A stretch of DNA of 5,380 nt from Clostridiales bacterium (GTDB taxonomy: Bacteria > Bacillota > Clostridia > Oscillospirales > Oscillospiraceae). Positions within the stretch are counted from its first letter, which is position 1, and every line of letters starts with the position of its first letter. Of the stretch, positions 5,308 to 5,380 are shown one piece after another. The position numbers and the translations under genes were made by a program. The notes under the pieces are model-generated. The model was given only the letters and a program-made list of their open reading frames with translations, was not told the origin of the DNA and searched no databases. The stretch covers positions 1,319-6,698 of the forward strand of contig JAHZEE010000096.1 of assembly GCA_019421975.1 (NCBI GenBank), in the 5' to 3' direction.

Positions 5308-5380
5308 GCTTCTCAACCTCCAATACTTCTAGATAACCTGGATACTCGTCGCAGAGATCCGACAGATGCAGCATCAGGCC
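5300..5380 (-). CDS. prp: Ribosomal-processing cysteine protease Prp (partial, C-terminal 26 codons)
   Basis: The minus-strand frame is open from the window edge to a TAA at 5302-5300 and encodes a tail beginning [19 protein letters not shown] and ending EKHA. The pattern of a helix with Leu residues followed by an (E/D)YP-x-Y segment resembles the C-termini of YsxB/Prp-family proteins. Its position directly upstream of rpmA is where prp sits in Firmicutes. Prp is the cysteine protease that removes the N-terminal extension of L27. The catalytic His and Cys lie in the missing part, so activity cannot be judged. The gene overlaps rpmA by 8 bases and contains the rpmA ribosome binding site. Identification rests mainly on synteny plus a short C-terminal resemblance. 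Confidence 0.72.
   Translation of the reverse strand, partial: GLMLHLSDLCDEYPGYLEVLEVEKHA
5316..5321 (-). promoter_or_regulatory. Ribosome binding site of rpmA inside prp
   Basis: GGAGGT on the minus strand, 8 bases before the ATG at 5307 and within the last codons of prp. It fixes the L27 start and excludes the TTG at 5316. Confidence 0.8.

Overview
The window looks like a chromosomal segment of a spore-forming, fairly GC-rich member of the Clostridia. The best guess is an Oscillospiraceae/Ruminococcaceae-type gut Firmicute. This rests on an alpha/beta-type small acid-soluble spore protein, a ribosomal protein L27 carrying the Firmicute-type cleavable N-terminal extension, the gene order prp-rpmA-obgE, strong AGGAGG-type ribosome binding sites, and GC-rich genes separated by AT-rich spacers. 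The genus is an inference; no rRNA is present.

Region 1 (1-2833, minus strand) is the upstream part of a branched-chain-amino-acid-type (LivJ/LivH/LivM) ABC importer operon. It is read leftward as a substrate-binding lipoprotein (2833 to 1604), permease LivH (1451 to 570) and permease LivM (559 to beyond base 1). The ATPases LivG and LivF are expected just off the left edge. Two strong RNA hairpins, one a perfect 22-bp stem, lie between the binding-protein gene and the permeases. They lack a U-tract and probably set a high ratio of binding protein to permease through mRNA stabilisation or partial attenuation.

Region 2 (2834-3192) is a 359-bp divergent control region. It holds a good housekeeping-type promoter for the importer (TTGATT-17-TAAAAT on the minus strand), a perfect 16-bp palindrome, three AATTACC repeats and weak forespore-type promoter candidates for the spore gene.

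Region 3 (3193-3445, plus strand) is a monocistronic 64-residue alpha/beta-type SASP gene with a long hairpin terminator. SASPs coat and protect forespore DNA. Between it and the next gene is an AT-rich convergent spacer of about 240 bp with a polypyrimidine tract and no convincing gene.

Region 4 (3647-5380, minus strand) is the end of the conserved ribosomal operon rplU-prp-rpmA-obgE. Visible are the last 26 codons of the L27-processing protease gene prp, rpmA (L27) overlapping it by 8 bp, a canonical intrinsic terminator/attenuator, and the ribosome-assembly GTPase gene obgE with its own terminator. Prp is known to cleave the L27 extension seen here, so substrate and processing enzyme are co-transcribed and probably translationally coupled.

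Overall this is mostly ordinary core genome. I see no mobile element, CRISPR array, RNA gene or clearly new system. The points worth a second look are post-transcriptional and regulatory: the hairpin pair inside the liv operon, the attenuator in front of obgE, and the palindrome in the divergent intergenic region.
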